Below the pieces are notes generated by a model. The model did no database searches. It saw only the letters and a list, made by a program, of their open reading frames with translations, and was not told where the DNA came from. Below, piece after piece: positions 35,627 through 45,870 of a stretch of 64,000 nt of DNA; the first letter of the stretch is position 1; each line of letters opens with the position of its first letter. The stretch is from Pirellulaceae bacterium. GTDB lineage: Bacteria > Planctomycetota > Planctomycetia > Pirellulales > Pirellulaceae. The stretch is from assembly GCA_028280445.1 (NCBI GenBank), contig JANQLU010000112.1, forward strand, positions 1 to 64,000, in the 5' to 3' direction. A program made the position numbers and the translations under genes.

Positions 35627-38600
35627 CTACCTGACTCCGGCGCGTTCTTGCAGTTTGTCCAGATCCCGCAAGAAAAGTTTCAGCGAATCATTCAAGGCCG
35701 GCAAAACCTCTTTTTTGATTCGTGGCTCGTTCAGGGTGCCATCGACACTGATCCAAAGAATTTGCTGACTACTGGCGTTGAGCAACTCGGTCAAGACGGG
35801 AATTCGCAATCGATTCCGGCCGGCGACGGTATAAAAATTCAAATCGATTTTTTTGTTCAAATTCACTTTTCCATTACCGATCAAACTGAGACGATTGCCA
35901 ATCAGTTCAATGCGGCTGCAATCCAGATCTGTCCCGTGGATCGTAAAATCAAAATTGCCCGCGTCCAGTGTTGTACGATCCAAAGCTCGGGGTAAGACTT
36001 CTCCAAGTTTTTTCGTCACAGGAATTTCAATTCGAGCCTCGCGAAGACGTACAATTCCGTTTCCACGCAGCGAGTGGCTACCCGTTGAATTTCCATACAA
36101 CGTCAGTGACGCATAACCTTTGCCGCTGTAGTTGTTTTGGTTGCTGCCTGTCATCTCGGCCATGGCTGACCGCAGATCTCCGCCCGTCAGGGTTGCGTTG
36201 ACAACAAATGGGTTGTTTTCCAAGTGCCGCATTTCGCCGTCAAAGGAAAGTTTTCCGTCGAACAGCCGCCCGGTGATCGATTTCGGAGTTTCCCGGGTGC
36301 CGGCGCGGCGAGCGCGGCTGCCAAAAGCGATTCGATGTCGGTCCATCCATATCGGACCTGCCAAACCGGCCACGTAAAATCCGTTGACAATTGCCGAATC
36401 GATTTCAATTCTTCCGGAACTGACAAAGTCGTTTTCGGTCGCTGAACCTTTCAACAAAATCGCTCCGCTCAGTTTGTCGACAGGCAATCCAAAATTCATT
36501 TTGGCAGATTCGGTGTCCAACCTCAGGTCCCATCCGAAACGCGTGCGTTCTGCACTTGCCACAACACTGTTAACTTGCCGCACTGGAAAACGCCGATCGT
36601 TTTTTTGCGTTAGTACTTGTTGTGCCGTTGTCAGCCCGGAAAACTCCATGTCCCCAAAAATGCCAACCGTTCCGTCGAATTGAATTTGGTTGATCGCCTT
36701 TTGTAACGTCGCGGGAAGTGCCATTTTGAGTTGTTGATCGACGCGAATTGAACCGCTGGCAATGTCATTTAAATTGATTTTCCAACGGTCGCCTTCGAAG
36801 TATCCTTTGCCGTTGCAGGTAAACCAGCCGCGACCATGATTTCCAGACAGATTTTTGATCGTCAATATTCCGGCATCCCAGATGAACTGACCCGCTAATC
36901 CTTCGAACTCATAGGGGAACCAGGTTGGCCGCGCGCGGAGTTGGCTGGGTCGTCCACCCTGTCCAAAAGCGTTCGCCTGGATTTTAATCTTGGCCTGTTG
37001 GTCTTGAGGTCCTTTTTCCAAATCAACGACGACTTGCGCCAAACTGCCTTGCGGCCTCATATCGTTCCAGACTTCCTGAAACTGCTGATTCAAAGCTCGC
37101 CGCAATTGTTCATCCAAAGCAACTTGAGAAGCGACAAAACGCAGATCCAATCCAGATTGATAATCGTAGTGGCCATCACACCTGATTTTCCCGTTGCCGT
37201 TCATCGCCGTGATATTTTTGAACCACGTCCGTCCGTTGTTGTATTCGATGCGACCGTTGACGTTATGAAATGGGTATTGGAAATAGCGGTATTTTGAGGA
37301 ACAGTCAAACAGATCGACCGTGTATTGGAATGCGTAAGGCTCAGATGGTCGACTACGAGAAAGACGACCGTAAAACCCGAATTGGCCCGTCATGTTGAAA
37401 TCTTTGACTACACGATAAGCACTTTCGAATTGACTCAGCCCGCGCATAACTTTTTCGCTGATGACCAGCCGATCCGACAATTGGACTTCGATGTAACCTG
37501 TTGCTTGAGCGCCAGGATTATCGAATTTTCCAAACATCGAAATGATTTGATCGCCTTCGAGTGATTGAATATCGACCAAGCACTGTTTATCGTCGAGTTT
37601 GACGGTCCCAACACAAGATTCAAAACGAAACGGCAAATCGCGGTGTTCAAATGAAGCGTTCTTGAGTTCCGCTTTCAAATTTTTCTCGATGGTGGGACCG
37701 CGTTTCCAAAAATGGAATTTCAGATCAATGGTGCCGCGCGGCGAATATTTGTCCCATTCCGCTTGAAGCGATGTCGGCAACAATTTCCGCAGACCGGGCT
37801 CCAAATTCAGTTGCTCAAATTTGCCAAACACCTGCCAGGTCTTGCGGGTCAACAATCCTGTCTGCTGATAAGCGAACGATGCATTGCCAACACCAGTTTT
37901 TGCTTTGCCGTCAAAGATCTGAAGCCCTTGGTTGGTGACCACGTATTGGGCATTGATACCGGTGATCGGCGTTACCAACTGGCGATCCTCGACAATCGAA
38001 TCACGGATTTTCCCCGTCAGCCGAAACCGCGGCAGATTCTTAAAACCCGTTCCAACCGCGTGGCAGTAAAAATCAGTTTTGACGTTGATGTTGTCGATGC
38101 GGTTCAGTTGATTCAACGTTTGCGGCGCCAGGAATTCAAGCCATTGCCGATCCAACGTCAAATTGTCCGCTTTGATTCCGACGTTCCAATGCAGATGATT
38201 TGGATCGATATGCCCCACCAAACGCGCGGGCGTTTGCCCATTCACATTGCAATTCGCATCGACTTTGATATAGCTGGGCAATGCAGCGTCGTTTTCGGCT
38301 TCTGCCAAAAATTTTGGTGTGAGTTCCAAATTGATGTTGTCGACATCCAATCGTTTTTTCGTTTTGTGATCATAGACCTGGACCGATGTGTTTTTAAAAC
38401 TAATCGGCAGCCACCTCTTTTTGGACGGCGAGTTGAATTTCAACGCGTTGATCAGTTCGGTAACATTCCAATGCCCACCGACATCGCGCTGGATTTGAAA
38501 TACGGCATTGTTGATGTCGACAGCTCGAATGTCGATGTCGCCCGAAATCAGTTTTTGCAAATCAATAACGCAATGCAGATTGATTTGTTTGATCGATACG

Positions 38601-38899
38601 ATGTTCGGTTGGTCGACCGCTGGATGTGTCGACGTATTTTGATGAATGTCCAATCCATGGATTTCAATTCCTTTTCCTTCGACCCACCGTGCGCGATCGA
38701 CCGTCGCGCGCAAACCTTGATCCATCAGTATCGTGTTGAGTTTGGTTTCCAGCGTCGATCGAATTTTCTCGTCGACCGAATTCCAGCCATTGGTAACGAT
38801 GACGATAACAATCAGACCAACAAAAGAAACCACTAGCGCAAACGCACGAAAATGCGTTAACCCGATTTCAAGCGCAGATGGTCGGCTGTTGGTGGTCAC
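35627..38899 (-). CDS. Large AsmA/TamB-like envelope protein
   Basis: A 1090-residue protein with one N-terminal helix (FRAFALVVSFVGLIVIVIV) and the remainder predicted in the periplasm. Features of the AsmA superfamily are repeated beta-rich blocks such as GIEIHGLDIHQN, ISGDIDIRAVDINNAVFQI and a C-terminal section with RLREARIEIPV, LDAGNFDFTIHGTDLDCSRIELIGNRLSLIGNGKV and LDLNF-like strands, which is the AsmA C-terminal pattern. Such proteins are proposed to form lipid-transfer bridges between inner and outer membranes. Start is GTG 38899. Transcribed as a single gene. Confidence 0.75.
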   Translation of the reverse strand: MTTNSRPSALEIGLTHFRAFALVVSFVGLIVIVIVTNGWNSVDEKIRSTLETKLNTILMDQGLRATVDRARWVEGKGIEIHGLDIHQNTSTHPAVDQPNIVSIKQINLHCVIDLQKLISGDIDIRAVDINNAVFQIQRDVGGHWNVTELINALKFNSPSKKRWLPISFKNTSVQVYDHKTKKRLDVDNINLELTPKFLAEAENDAALPSYIKVDANCNVNGQTPARLVGHIDPNHLHWNVGIKADNLTLDRQWLEFLAPQTLNQLNRIDNINVKTDFYCHAVGTGFKNLPRFRLTGKIRDSIVEDRQLVTPITGINAQYVVTNQGLQIFDGKAKTGVGNASFAYQQTGLLTRKTWQVFGKFEQLNLEPGLRKLLPTSLQAEWDKYSPRGTIDLKFHFWKRGPTIEKNLKAELKNASFEHRDLPFRFESCVGTVKLDDKQCLVDIQSLEGDQIISMFGKFDNPGAQATGYIEVQLSDRLVISEKVMRGLSQFESAYRVVKDFNMTGQFGFYGRLSRSRPSEPYAFQYTVDLFDCSSKYRYFQYPFHNVNGRIEYNNGRTWFKNITAMNGNGKIRCDGHYDYQSGLDLRFVASQVALDEQLRRALNQQFQEVWNDMRPQGSLAQVVVDLEKGPQDQQAKIKIQANAFGQGGRPSQLRARPTWFPYEFEGLAGQFIWDAGILTIKNLSGNHGRGWFTCNGKGYFEGDRWKINLNDIASGSIRVDQQLKMALPATLQKAINQIQFDGTVGIFGDMEFSGLTTAQQVLTQKNDRRFPVRQVNSVVASAERTRFGWDLRLDTESAKMNFGLPVDKLSGAILLKGSATENDFVSSGRIEIDSAIVNGFYVAGLAGPIWMDRHRIAFGSRARRAGTRETPKSITGRLFDGKLSFDGEMRHLENNPFVVNATLTGGDLRSAMAEMTGSNQNNYSGKGYASLTLYGNSTGSHSLRGNGIVRLREARIEIPVTKKLGEVLPRALDRTTLDAGNFDFTIHGTDLDCSRIELIGNRLSLIGNGKVNLNKKIDLNFYTVAGRNRLRIPVLTELLNASSQQILWISVDGTLNEPRIKKEVLPALNDSLKLFLRDLDKLQERAGVR

Positions 38900-39029
38900 G
38901 TTTGTTCAGTCAAAGATCGCGGGGAAATTCAGCGAAGGGTACCGAATTCCACAATCTCAACCAATAACGATCGAACCGCCGAGGCCGGTTTGCTAGCGGT
39001 TTGAGCCCGCAAAACCGCTCAGCGAACTA

Positions 39030-40709
39030 CTACTTTTGGTCCTTGCCGACTTCGTCTGCCAAAACAACCGGTTTGTATCCGCCCGTCATGGCGTAATAAA
39101 CCAGAATTAGGATAAATGCGATGGCCATGATCAACGGTAAAACAGCAGCCACTTTCAAACTACTTTGGGACGTCACCGTAAGTTCTTTGTCCAACGCTTC
39201 CTGATTTTTTTCTTCCAGCAGCTTTTTGAATTCACCAGAATTAACCGAATCGTATTTCACACCGAAAAAGTTTTTCAATTCGTAAATCGGTTTGTCTTCC
39301 GGCTTTTCTGGATTGGTTTTGTCGACAAACGTCTTCTTTTCCGCCTTGACCGTGTTAAACATCTCAGACTCTTTTTCGATAATCGTCTGCGTGGTGTAGT
39401 GATCTTGCACCGCGCCCAAAAACGGGAAACCAAAAATGCCAACGGTCAACAATCCCATCGCCGATACCGTATTCAGCGTCATCGCACCGCCGCGCGGGAA
39501 TTGTTCGGAAACAAATCCCAGAACGGTTGGCCAGTAAAATGTTTGGCCCACGGCATATAAAACGAACGCCAGGAAAATCAGCATACCGGTCGAGACCGAC
39601 AGTGCGTAAAGGCCAACAATTGAAAACAGCGAACTCACCAACAGCAACATCGGTGGCGACATGAATTTCAACGGGATGCCGGCAAAGAATCTGAGGAACA
39701 TCATAATGCCGGCCGAACACACGATTGCCCACCCCGATAACACAGAGCCCATCTCTTCCCCGCCGAATTGTTCGCCGAGGATCGGCTTCATCAATTGGCG
39801 AATCCAGTTGTCGGTCGCCAGTTCGGCCGTCGCCAATGGAATCATGATCAAACACAAGACGAAAAACAATATCTTGCCGGGAGACCCGACAGCAAACCCG
39901 ACAACCGTTCCGATCGCAGCACCGAGCCCGAGGCAAATCCACAATCGCGCATTGCTCCCCCAACCTTGGTCCTGAATCCATTTGTCGACGCCGACCTGTC
40001 CAAAAATTTCATACAGCAAAAACGTTGCGGCCAGAAAGGCTCCCAGTCCGCCAAATTCCTTTAACATCGCTCCCATCGATACATTGGCTTCGACACGTTC
40101 GTCGACCGGAAACCGATGGCACATAGCAAACAACGCGCCGTAGGCGAGCACTGGCAGCAACATAAACCAGAACACCCATTTGACTTCGGCCCATTTCGTG
40201 TCGGGACTGATATTGGCCAACAGCAAATAGAAAACACCGCCAAGTACAATTCCCGCAGGCCAAGAGGCGTGCAGAATATTCAACATCTTACTTTTGCTCT
40301 CGCGATAGATCGAAGCACACAACGGATTGATCACCGCTTCGACAACACCGTGGCCAAGTCCCGCGCAAAAACACGCCCACCACATCGTGTTAAAATCAGT
40401 CGCAAAATAGGTCAGCACGACCGAGATGGCTTGCAAAGCGAAAGCAAAAAACATCGAAACTTTGTAGCCAATTTTATCGACCAACAAACTGAACAAAATC
40501 ATCGTGATCGCGATTGGCCACAACGCAGCTCCTGTCAAAACGCCGACATCGGCCAATGTGATTTGAAAGTTTGATGCCCACATATCGGGAATCATGACGC
40601 GGAACACAAACCCCACGCCGGCCGCCGTCAGTGCCAGAAAACTCGCCCAGAATAATTTTTGCTTATCCGCTTCCGGAATATCGGCTGCAGAATTAATCAC
40701 GTTTGTCAT
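39030..40709 (-). CDS. Major facilitator superfamily transporter
   Basis: A 559-residue protein with about twelve helices, starting with a short cytoplasmic leader (DIPEADKQKLFWASFLALTAAGVGF). MFS markers include the DKIGYKVSMFF loop between helices 2 and 3 and the GLGHGVVEAVINPLCASIY segment, which recalls sugar transporters of the FucP/nucleoside-like group. Unusually, a hydrophilic loop of about 70 residues (KESEMFNTVKAEKKTF...) separates the last two helices. The C-terminus ends Asp/Lys-rich. The substrate cannot be assigned. Monocistronic. Confidence 0.85.
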   Translation of the reverse strand: MTNVINSAADIPEADKQKLFWASFLALTAAGVGFVFRVMIPDMWASNFQITLADVGVLTGAALWPIAITMILFSLLVDKIGYKVSMFFAFALQAISVVLTYFATDFNTMWWACFCAGLGHGVVEAVINPLCASIYRESKSKMLNILHASWPAGIVLGGVFYLLLANISPDTKWAEVKWVFWFMLLPVLAYGALFAMCHRFPVDERVEANVSMGAMLKEFGGLGAFLAATFLLYEIFGQVGVDKWIQDQGWGSNARLWICLGLGAAIGTVVGFAVGSPGKILFFVLCLIMIPLATAELATDNWIRQLMKPILGEQFGGEEMGSVLSGWAIVCSAGIMMFLRFFAGIPLKFMSPPMLLLVSSLFSIVGLYALSVSTGMLIFLAFVLYAVGQTFYWPTVLGFVSEQFPRGGAMTLNTVSAMGLLTVGIFGFPFLGAVQDHYTTQTIIEKESEMFNTVKAEKKTFVDKTNPEKPEDKPIYELKNFFGVKYDSVNSGEFKKLLEEKNQEALDKELTVTSQSSLKVAAVLPLIMAIAFILILVYYAMTGGYKPVVLADEVGKDQK

Positions 40710-41230
40710 TTCAAAATTTCCAACTGAAGGACAATTTGTTGGGTCGTGTCAAATTCCATAGAGTAGTTAAGCGACAAACGTTTGAGAATCACCTGCAACG
40801 CCGGTCGGCAAAATTAACGGCGAAAACGGCTCAGACGACGTTGTGAACCAAGTCAAATTTTTCCTAACCCAAACAAATTAACGTCGATATTCTCATTTTG
40901 GGTGCCGCTGTCTCGGCCTGTGTTCTGGTTGAATAGTTCACTCTGCCACTGGCATTGCCATTAACGACTGAAGTTCCGTGGACAATGGTCGTTAAATACA
41001 TCAGTTGAACAACTGGCCATGAGTTGATGGGTAAACACTGGCTGAGGCCAGTGCTGGGGTATCAAACCACCGACAAAAACGTCATGAATTGAATTTGATC
41101 TCAGTGCTTGTTGCCAAAAGAAACCGCAACCACTGGCTGGGGCCAGTGCCACCCAATCCGCGCTTCGTGCTCGTATGAGTAGGGCCGGTTCCACCGGCCC
41201 TACAAATGCGCAACGAATCTGGTACCTCGC
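40710..41230. other. Intergenic region with degenerate repeats D, E and A
   Basis: No gene is supported. CACTGGC/GCCAGTG motifs occur at 40939-40950, 41032-41052 and 41131-41151 (degenerate family D), a family E fragment at 41161-41178 and a compact 26-bp family A palindrome at 41178-41203. Confidence 0.7.
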
Positions 41231-41250
41231 TCACGCGTCGGGTTGTGATT
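41221..41250. repeat. Stop-proximal repeat copy that supplies the tilS stop codon
   Basis: This 30-base segment is nearly identical to 57781-57810 (one mismatch). Read on the minus strand it encodes SQPDA-stop, so the tilS termination codon (41231-41233) and last five residues come from the repeat. Confidence 0.8.
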
Positions 41251-42403
41251 TCGATCCCAAATGCGCTCGTCGCAGATGCAAACGTCCGTCGCGTGTCTCC
41301 GCAGTGATCTTTCCAGGAAATTCCAGTTTGTGGATTTCATCGCTGTCACACAACTCGACAACTTTCTGCCAATGGGATTTACTCATGTCGCGCATTGGCC
41401 AAGATTTAGCTTTCCAACATTCCACCAATAATTTTCGCACAATAAAACGGTCGGTCGCCGCAATCCAATCCAATCCGATGGAAAACCCGTTGTCATCCCA
41501 TTGCACATATTTTTCCATCAACGGCTCGATCATTTTGATCATGAACTCTTCGTAGTCGGCTGCGGATTCGGACAGCTGAAAAATTGCCTGATCGATGTCG
41601 TTGTCAAATTGCTCGCGCAAAAACGGCAAAATCGTTTGACGGATTTGATTCCGTTTGAAAGACACATCCTCATTGGTCTCATCGAAACAATAACGTTGGT
41701 CATGATCGGATAAATATTGCAGGATTTCCTGTTTTGAAATTGCGAGCAGCGGGCGAACGACGGTGACGGCTTCAGTCAGATTGCGGGTTTGTGGAATTCC
41801 TCGAAGTCCGGCCAGACCTGTTCCACGAAATATTCTCTGCACGACAGTTTCGATTTGGTCGTCGCGATGATGACCTGTGACAACGAACCGTGCGCCGACC
41901 TCGTGGGCAATTTTTTCAAACAGGCCGTAGCGCTGGTTCCGCATCGCCGATTCCAAGCCAATTTGAGAGCAGTCTAGTGATTTGGCGTCGAATCGTTGTG
42001 AATGACAGACAACGCCTAATTGTTCCGCCAGCGACTCGACAAACTGTTGATCGGTGGTGGCCGAATCCCGGGCCTCGTGATTCACATGCACCCAATGCAA
42101 ATTCGTAGCTGCATCCCCAGCGGCGATGGCGATATTGCGAAGCGCCAAAGCCAGCGCAACACTATCGGCGCCACCGGAAACGGCGACCAACACCTTGTAC
42201 GACTTCCATTTTGCCCAGGGCCAAGTGGCGGCGATATTTTGTTCAAATATGTGCAACTTTGTTAACAAGTGATTAAATCCCGATGGATTTTGGCTAATTT
42301 GCAGCACCTTTCTTTTCTGGTACGATACCACAAAGTTCAGCGGGGCTTTGGGGGTCTCGCTGTAAAAGTAGTTGATTTTGAGTTGGCAGTGACGGATCGT
42401 CAT
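41231..42403 (-). CDS. tilS: tRNA(Ile)-lysidine synthase
   Basis: TilS modifies C34 of tRNA-Ile(CAU) to lysidine so that AUA is read as isoleucine. The P-loop of the N-type ATP pyrophosphatase domain, VLVAVSGGADS, is at residues about 71-81 (SGGADS 76-81), followed by NLHWVHVNHEARDS, VVTGHHRDDQIETVVQRIFRGTGLAGLRGI and RPLLAISKQEILQYL, all standard. A C-terminal extension contributes tRNA binding. The ATG at 42403 is the best ATG (390 residues), but family members usually begin about 20 residues before the P-loop, so a TTG near 42265 is also possible. The frame stays open to 42664 with no family-like sequence. The stop codon lies in a repeat. Confidence 0.9.
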   Translation of the reverse strand: MTIRHCQLKINYFYSETPKAPLNFVVSYQKRKVLQISQNPSGFNHLLTKLHIFEQNIAATWPWAKWKSYKVLVAVSGGADSVALALALRNIAIAAGDAATNLHWVHVNHEARDSATTDQQFVESLAEQLGVVCHSQRFDAKSLDCSQIGLESAMRNQRYGLFEKIAHEVGARFVVTGHHRDDQIETVVQRIFRGTGLAGLRGIPQTRNLTEAVTVVRPLLAISKQEILQYLSDHDQRYCFDETNEDVSFKRNQIRQTILPFLREQFDNDIDQAIFQLSESAADYEEFMIKMIEPLMEKYVQWDDNGFSIGLDWIAATDRFIVRKLLVECWKAKSWPMRDMSKSHWQKVVELCDSDEIHKLEFPGKITAETRDGRLHLRRAHLGSKSQPDA

Positions 42404-42845
42404 TCCAACCTTAAAAGATGAACAACGTTGAACAGTCGCTCTGTTTGACTGATCAACTGGGACAAACGGTATGAATTTTTTGGTCGTGATTTTGACCTTC
42501 CTCTTGCGACTTTGGCCGTTTCGCCAGAATTTGCAAGCGGAATTGGCTGACAAACTCAGTCGTTCAAAATCATCTCCAACAGACCGGCAAGTGCTGGTTT
42601 GGTTGCCGATTGTCGGTTGGGTCATCGTGGTCGAGCGGCCGCGACATGATTCAAATTGGCTCAAATTCTTTGTGGTAGAAGTTCACCAATACCTCGATGT
42701 TGGCTTGCCTGCGCCGCGGATGTCAGCGCGGCAAAAACCATCGAGGAATCACTTGGACGACTCCAGAGTGCGCCACCGGTCCATCTTTTGAGGTTGATAA
42801 ACGCGATTCCAACTTGCCGCCTCAAATTGAAATAAAGGCAGCGAT
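42404..42845. other. Intergenic region between tilS and rny
   Basis: This divergent gap holds promoters for tilS and rny. Its rny-proximal half (42692-42826) is highly structured. A 106-codon open frame on the plus strand (42471-42791) is antisense to the doubtful tilS upstream frame and shows no family features. Confidence 0.55.
42692..42826 (+). ncRNA. Structured 5' leader or small RNA upstream of rny
   Basis: Three successive hairpins precede the rny start: 42692-42746 (CCTCGATG/CATCGAGG outer stem, TTGCC/GGCAA and GCGC/GCGC inner stems), 42750-42770 (CACT/AGTG with GGA/TCC) and 42787-42826 (TTTGAGG/CCTCAAA with a 26-base loop). It could be an RNase Y-sensitive autoregulatory leader, as seen for the rne leader in E. 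coli, or a separate small RNA. No Rfam family is recognised. Confidence 0.4.
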
Positions 42846-44396
42846 ATGGATCTTACACAAATTCTGATTGGAGGAATTGGCGGCCTCCTGTTAGGTTTGG
42901 CCGGCGCGTTTGGCTATCTGTTTGTGGCAAAACGAGATGCCAAAACCCAGTCCCAGCGTTTGCTCGACGATGCCAAACGAGATGCAGAAACCCTCAAAAA
43001 AGAAGCCGAACTCGAACTCAAAGAACTGCGTTTGACGCAAACCCAGGAAACCGAAAAAGAAATTAACAAACTGCGTTCGGAAATCCGCAAACAAGAATCG
43101 GAGTTGGACAAAAAACAGGCGACGGTCAATCAACAAGTCGACGATTTGCGAAAACAGGAACAATTTGTCGAGGCCACTCAAAATCGCCTCAAATCAAAAC
43201 TCGAAAACGCAAATCAGCGTGAACGCGAACTCCAGGAAATCCTTGATAAACAACGCCAGCAATTGCACAAGATCACTGGGCTGAGCAAAGACGATGCGGT
43301 CGAGCGATTGCTCAAGCTACTCGAAACAGAACTGGCTGGAGAAATGGGCGGCCGCATCCTGGCTCACGAACAAAAAATGAAAGAAGTTTGTGATGCCAAA
43401 TCGCGAGAAATGCTGCTGGTTTCGATGCAACGATTTGCTGCAGCACACACGGCCGAGTCAACCACCAGCACAATCGATATTCCCAACGACGAAATGAAAG
43501 GGCGGATCATCGGTCGTGAAGGCCGCAATATTCGCGCGTTTGAAAAAGAAACTGGTATCGATGTCATCATCGACGACACGCCGGGCGTCGTGATCGTTAG
43601 CGGTTTTGATCCGGTTCGTCGCGAGGTTGCCCGTCAATCGCTGATCAAGTTGATTGCCGACGGTCGAATTCACCCCACTCGCATCGAAGAAATCGTCAAT
43701 GAAACTCACGCCGAGGTCGAAGATATGATTCGGCTCAAAGGCGCCGAAGCTTGTCAGGAAGTCGATATTCACGGGGTCCACGATCGTGTGGTCGAAAATC
43801 TCGGTCGATTGTATTTTCGTACCAGTTACAGCCAAAACGTGTTGCGGCACAGCGTCGAAGTCGCGTTTTTGTCGGGAATATTAGCTGAAATGATCGGTTT
43901 CGATGGTCAATTGGCACGACGATGCGGGCTGTTGCACGACATCGGTAAAGCTGTCGATCACGAAATGGAAGGGGGACACCCCAAAATCGGAGCCGACATG
44001 CTCAAACGCTATGGCGAGGGTCCCGAAGTCGTTCACGCCGCATTGGGCCATCACGACGAAATCATTACCGAGTATCCCTATACGATGCTGGTCGCGACGG
44101 CCGATGCGTGTAGCGCCAGCCGCCCCGGAGCGCGACGCGAATCGCTGGAACGGTATGTGAAACGCATGGAAGAATTGGAAACCATCGCCAGGGAGTTTGC
44201 TGGAGTGACTCAGGCGTTTGCTATCCAGGCGGGCCGCGAGGTGCGAGTCATCGCCAGCGCCAAAGATACCGATGATAAAAAAGCTGCCAAAATTTGTCGT
44301 GACATCGCGCAGGCATTTGAGCAAAAACTGACTTACCCTGGCGAAATTAAAGTGACCGTGGTTCGCGAATCGCGGTTTGTTGAGTTGGCAAAATAG
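42846..44396 (+). CDS. rny: Ribonuclease Y
   Basis: RNase Y is a membrane-anchored endoribonuclease that starts mRNA decay. The 516-residue product has the full layout: an N-terminal helix (about 5-26), a long Glu/Lys-rich coiled coil (about 35-150), a KH RNA-binding domain ([20 protein letters not shown] near 214) and an HD domain with [16 protein letters not shown] and [10 protein letters not shown] near 364. The length equals that of typical Rny. An AAGG-type site precedes the ATG. ymdB follows 40 bases later, as in Bacillus. Confidence 0.97.
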   Translation: MDLTQILIGGIGGLLLGLAGAFGYLFVAKRDAKTQSQRLLDDAKRDAETLKKEAELELKELRLTQTQETEKEINKLRSEIRKQESELDKKQATVNQQVDDLRKQEQFVEATQNRLKSKLENANQRERELQEILDKQRQQLHKITGLSKDDAVERLLKLLETELAGEMGGRILAHEQKMKEVCDAKSREMLLVSMQRFAAAHTAESTTSTIDIPNDEMKGRIIGREGRNIRAFEKETGIDVIIDDTPGVVIVSGFDPVRREVARQSLIKLIADGRIHPTRIEEIVNETHAEVEDMIRLKGAEACQEVDIHGVHDRVVENLGRLYFRTSYSQNVLRHSVEVAFLSGILAEMIGFDGQLARRCGLLHDIGKAVDHEMEGGHPKIGADMLKRYGEGPEVVHAALGHHDEIITEYPYTMLVATADACSASRPGARRESLERYVKRMEELETIAREFAGVTQAFAIQAGREVRVIASAKDTDDKKAAKICRDIAQAFEQKLTYPGEIKVTVVRESRFVELAK

Positions 44397-44435
44397 TCAG
44401 CTTTATTTGATCCATTTTTCATCAAAGCAATCATT

Positions 44436-45245
44436 GTGCGTTTACTTTTTATTGGCGATATCGTTGGCAAACCCGGCGTTAACATTGTCTGCCAGGCTTT
44501 GCGCGGTTTGAGAAAACGGGAAGATTTAAACCTGGTTATCGCCAACGGAGAGAACGCCGATAGCGGGTCAGGTATCACCCCAGCCATTTATCGAAAACTC
44601 AAAGAGGCCGGCGTCGACTGTTTGACACTCGGCGACCACATCTACCGCAAAAAAGAAATTGCCAAAACTCTGGAAACCGAATCAGATATTGTCAAACCCG
44701 CCAATTATCCACCGGAATCTCCCGGTAAAACTTGGACGACGGTGAAAACAACGTTTGGCCGCGATATCGCGGTCATCAGTTTGATGGGCCGAGTTTTCAT
44801 GCGTCCCGTCGATTGCCCTTTTCACGCGATCGATCGCGTTTTGTCCGAGATCCCTGCCAGTATTGGCATTCGATTCGTCGATTTTCATGCCGAAGCCACC
44901 AGCGACAAACAAGTGATGGGACGATATTTGGATGGGCGAGTCAGTGCCGTCATTGGAACTCATACGCATGTTACAACGGCTGACGAACGAATCTTGCCCG
45001 GCGGTACCGCTTTTCAATGCGATGCAGGAATGACCGGGCCCCATGAAAGTATTCTGGGGCGCGATATCAGTTCGGTGATGGAAACAACCGTGACGTTCAA
45101 TCCGAAAACATTCAATGTTGCCAAAGACGATGTCCGCATTTCAGGAACGATTATTGAAATTGACCGCAATTCCGGAAAAGCGACGGGCATTCGACGAATT
45201 GTTGTCGACGAAAAAACAGCTCAAGAACTTGAGAATGTTGTTTGA
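44436..45245 (+). CDS. ymdB: YmdB-family metallophosphoesterase
   Basis: YmdB is a cyclic-nucleotide phosphodiesterase that pairs with RNase Y in Firmicutes. The 269-residue product begins MRLLFIGDIVGKPGVN and continues with VIANGENADSGSGITPAIYRKL, CLTLGDHIYRKKEI, FVDFHAEATSDKQVMGRYLDGRVSAVIGTHTHVTTAD and the late AGMTGPHESILG, all family blocks with the metal ligands. Start GTG at 44436. Order rny-ymdB and same-strand spacing of 40 bases indicate an operon. Sequence alone does not show whether it acts on cyclic nucleotides here. Confidence 0.93.
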   Translation: MRLLFIGDIVGKPGVNIVCQALRGLRKREDLNLVIANGENADSGSGITPAIYRKLKEAGVDCLTLGDHIYRKKEIAKTLETESDIVKPANYPPESPGKTWTTVKTTFGRDIAVISLMGRVFMRPVDCPFHAIDRVLSEIPASIGIRFVDFHAEATSDKQVMGRYLDGRVSAVIGTHTHVTTADERILPGGTAFQCDAGMTGPHESILGRDISSVMETTVTFNPKTFNVAKDDVRISGTIIEIDRNSGKATGIRRIVVDEKTAQELENVV

Positions 45246-45356
45246 TACAACTCTAAGTTCTAGAATAGCTAGCGTATTTGATCTTGAACGCGAAGGGCGT
45301 TCTATTTATTCTCCTCCAACTTTCGCTTTTGGCTTAGGGTCAGAGCGGATATTGTC

Positions 45357-45824
45357 GTGACTGAATTTGAACCTGAACAAATTGAACGCGCGGTCGTTTT
45401 TGAATCTCCCATTTCCAAATGGATTGTTCGAGCGCCCCTCATTCTCGCCGGTGCAGCAGCAATTACGTTGTTAGTCACCGCCAGATGTTTGACGCCGTCG
45501 GACGTTGGAATGGGAACGCATCAACAATTGGGACTGCCACCGTGTGGATTTGTGGTCATGTTCGGCGCGCCATGTCCATCCTGCGGAATGACAACCTCGT
45601 GGGCACACATGACTCGCGGAAACGTTGTCGGTTCGTTTGGAGCAAATCCTGGCGGTGCGATGTTAGCAATCACAGCCGCATTGATGGGCCCTTGGCTTGC
45701 GATATGTGGATTGATGGGACGGTGGATTCCACGGCCGATGAATTTGTGGATTCCAGTAGCGGTACTGTGTTTGATTTTCGCAGTGACGCTAACCAATTGG
45801 ATATTTGTCTTGATTTCGGGGTGA
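45357..45824 (+). CDS. DUF2752 membrane protein
   Basis: A 155-residue protein with about three helices (about 24-43, 98-118, 130-152). The family signature LPPCGFVVMFGAPCPSCGMTTSWAHMTRGNV is present with Cys pairs in the motif CPSCG. Members are found in many bacteria and have no known function. The start is GTG 45357. It is 111 bases after ymdB on the same strand; the link to RNA decay is not evident. Confidence 0.85.
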   Translation: MTEFEPEQIERAVVFESPISKWIVRAPLILAGAAAITLLVTARCLTPSDVGMGTHQQLGLPPCGFVVMFGAPCPSCGMTTSWAHMTRGNVVGSFGANPGGAMLAITAALMGPWLAICGLMGRWIPRPMNLWIPVAVLCLIFAVTLTNWIFVLISG

Positions 45825-45870
45825 CATCTCGTCGTTGACGTGATTCACATTTTTTGTTGAAGGGAATGCC

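Noticed and set aside
37712-38836. 374-codon open frame antisense to the AsmA-like gene
   Set aside because: It is fully antisense to a better-supported coding region and has no family features; long antisense frames arise from the codon bias of the real gene.
42471-42791. 106-codon plus-strand frame with a hydrophobic N-terminus before rny
   Set aside because: It overlaps the structured leader and its hydrophobic start may be chance; no homologue pattern recognised.
42692-42826. 6S RNA or tmRNA
   Set aside because: Hairpins are clear, but no conserved 6S bubble or tmRNA tag frame could be recognised by eye.
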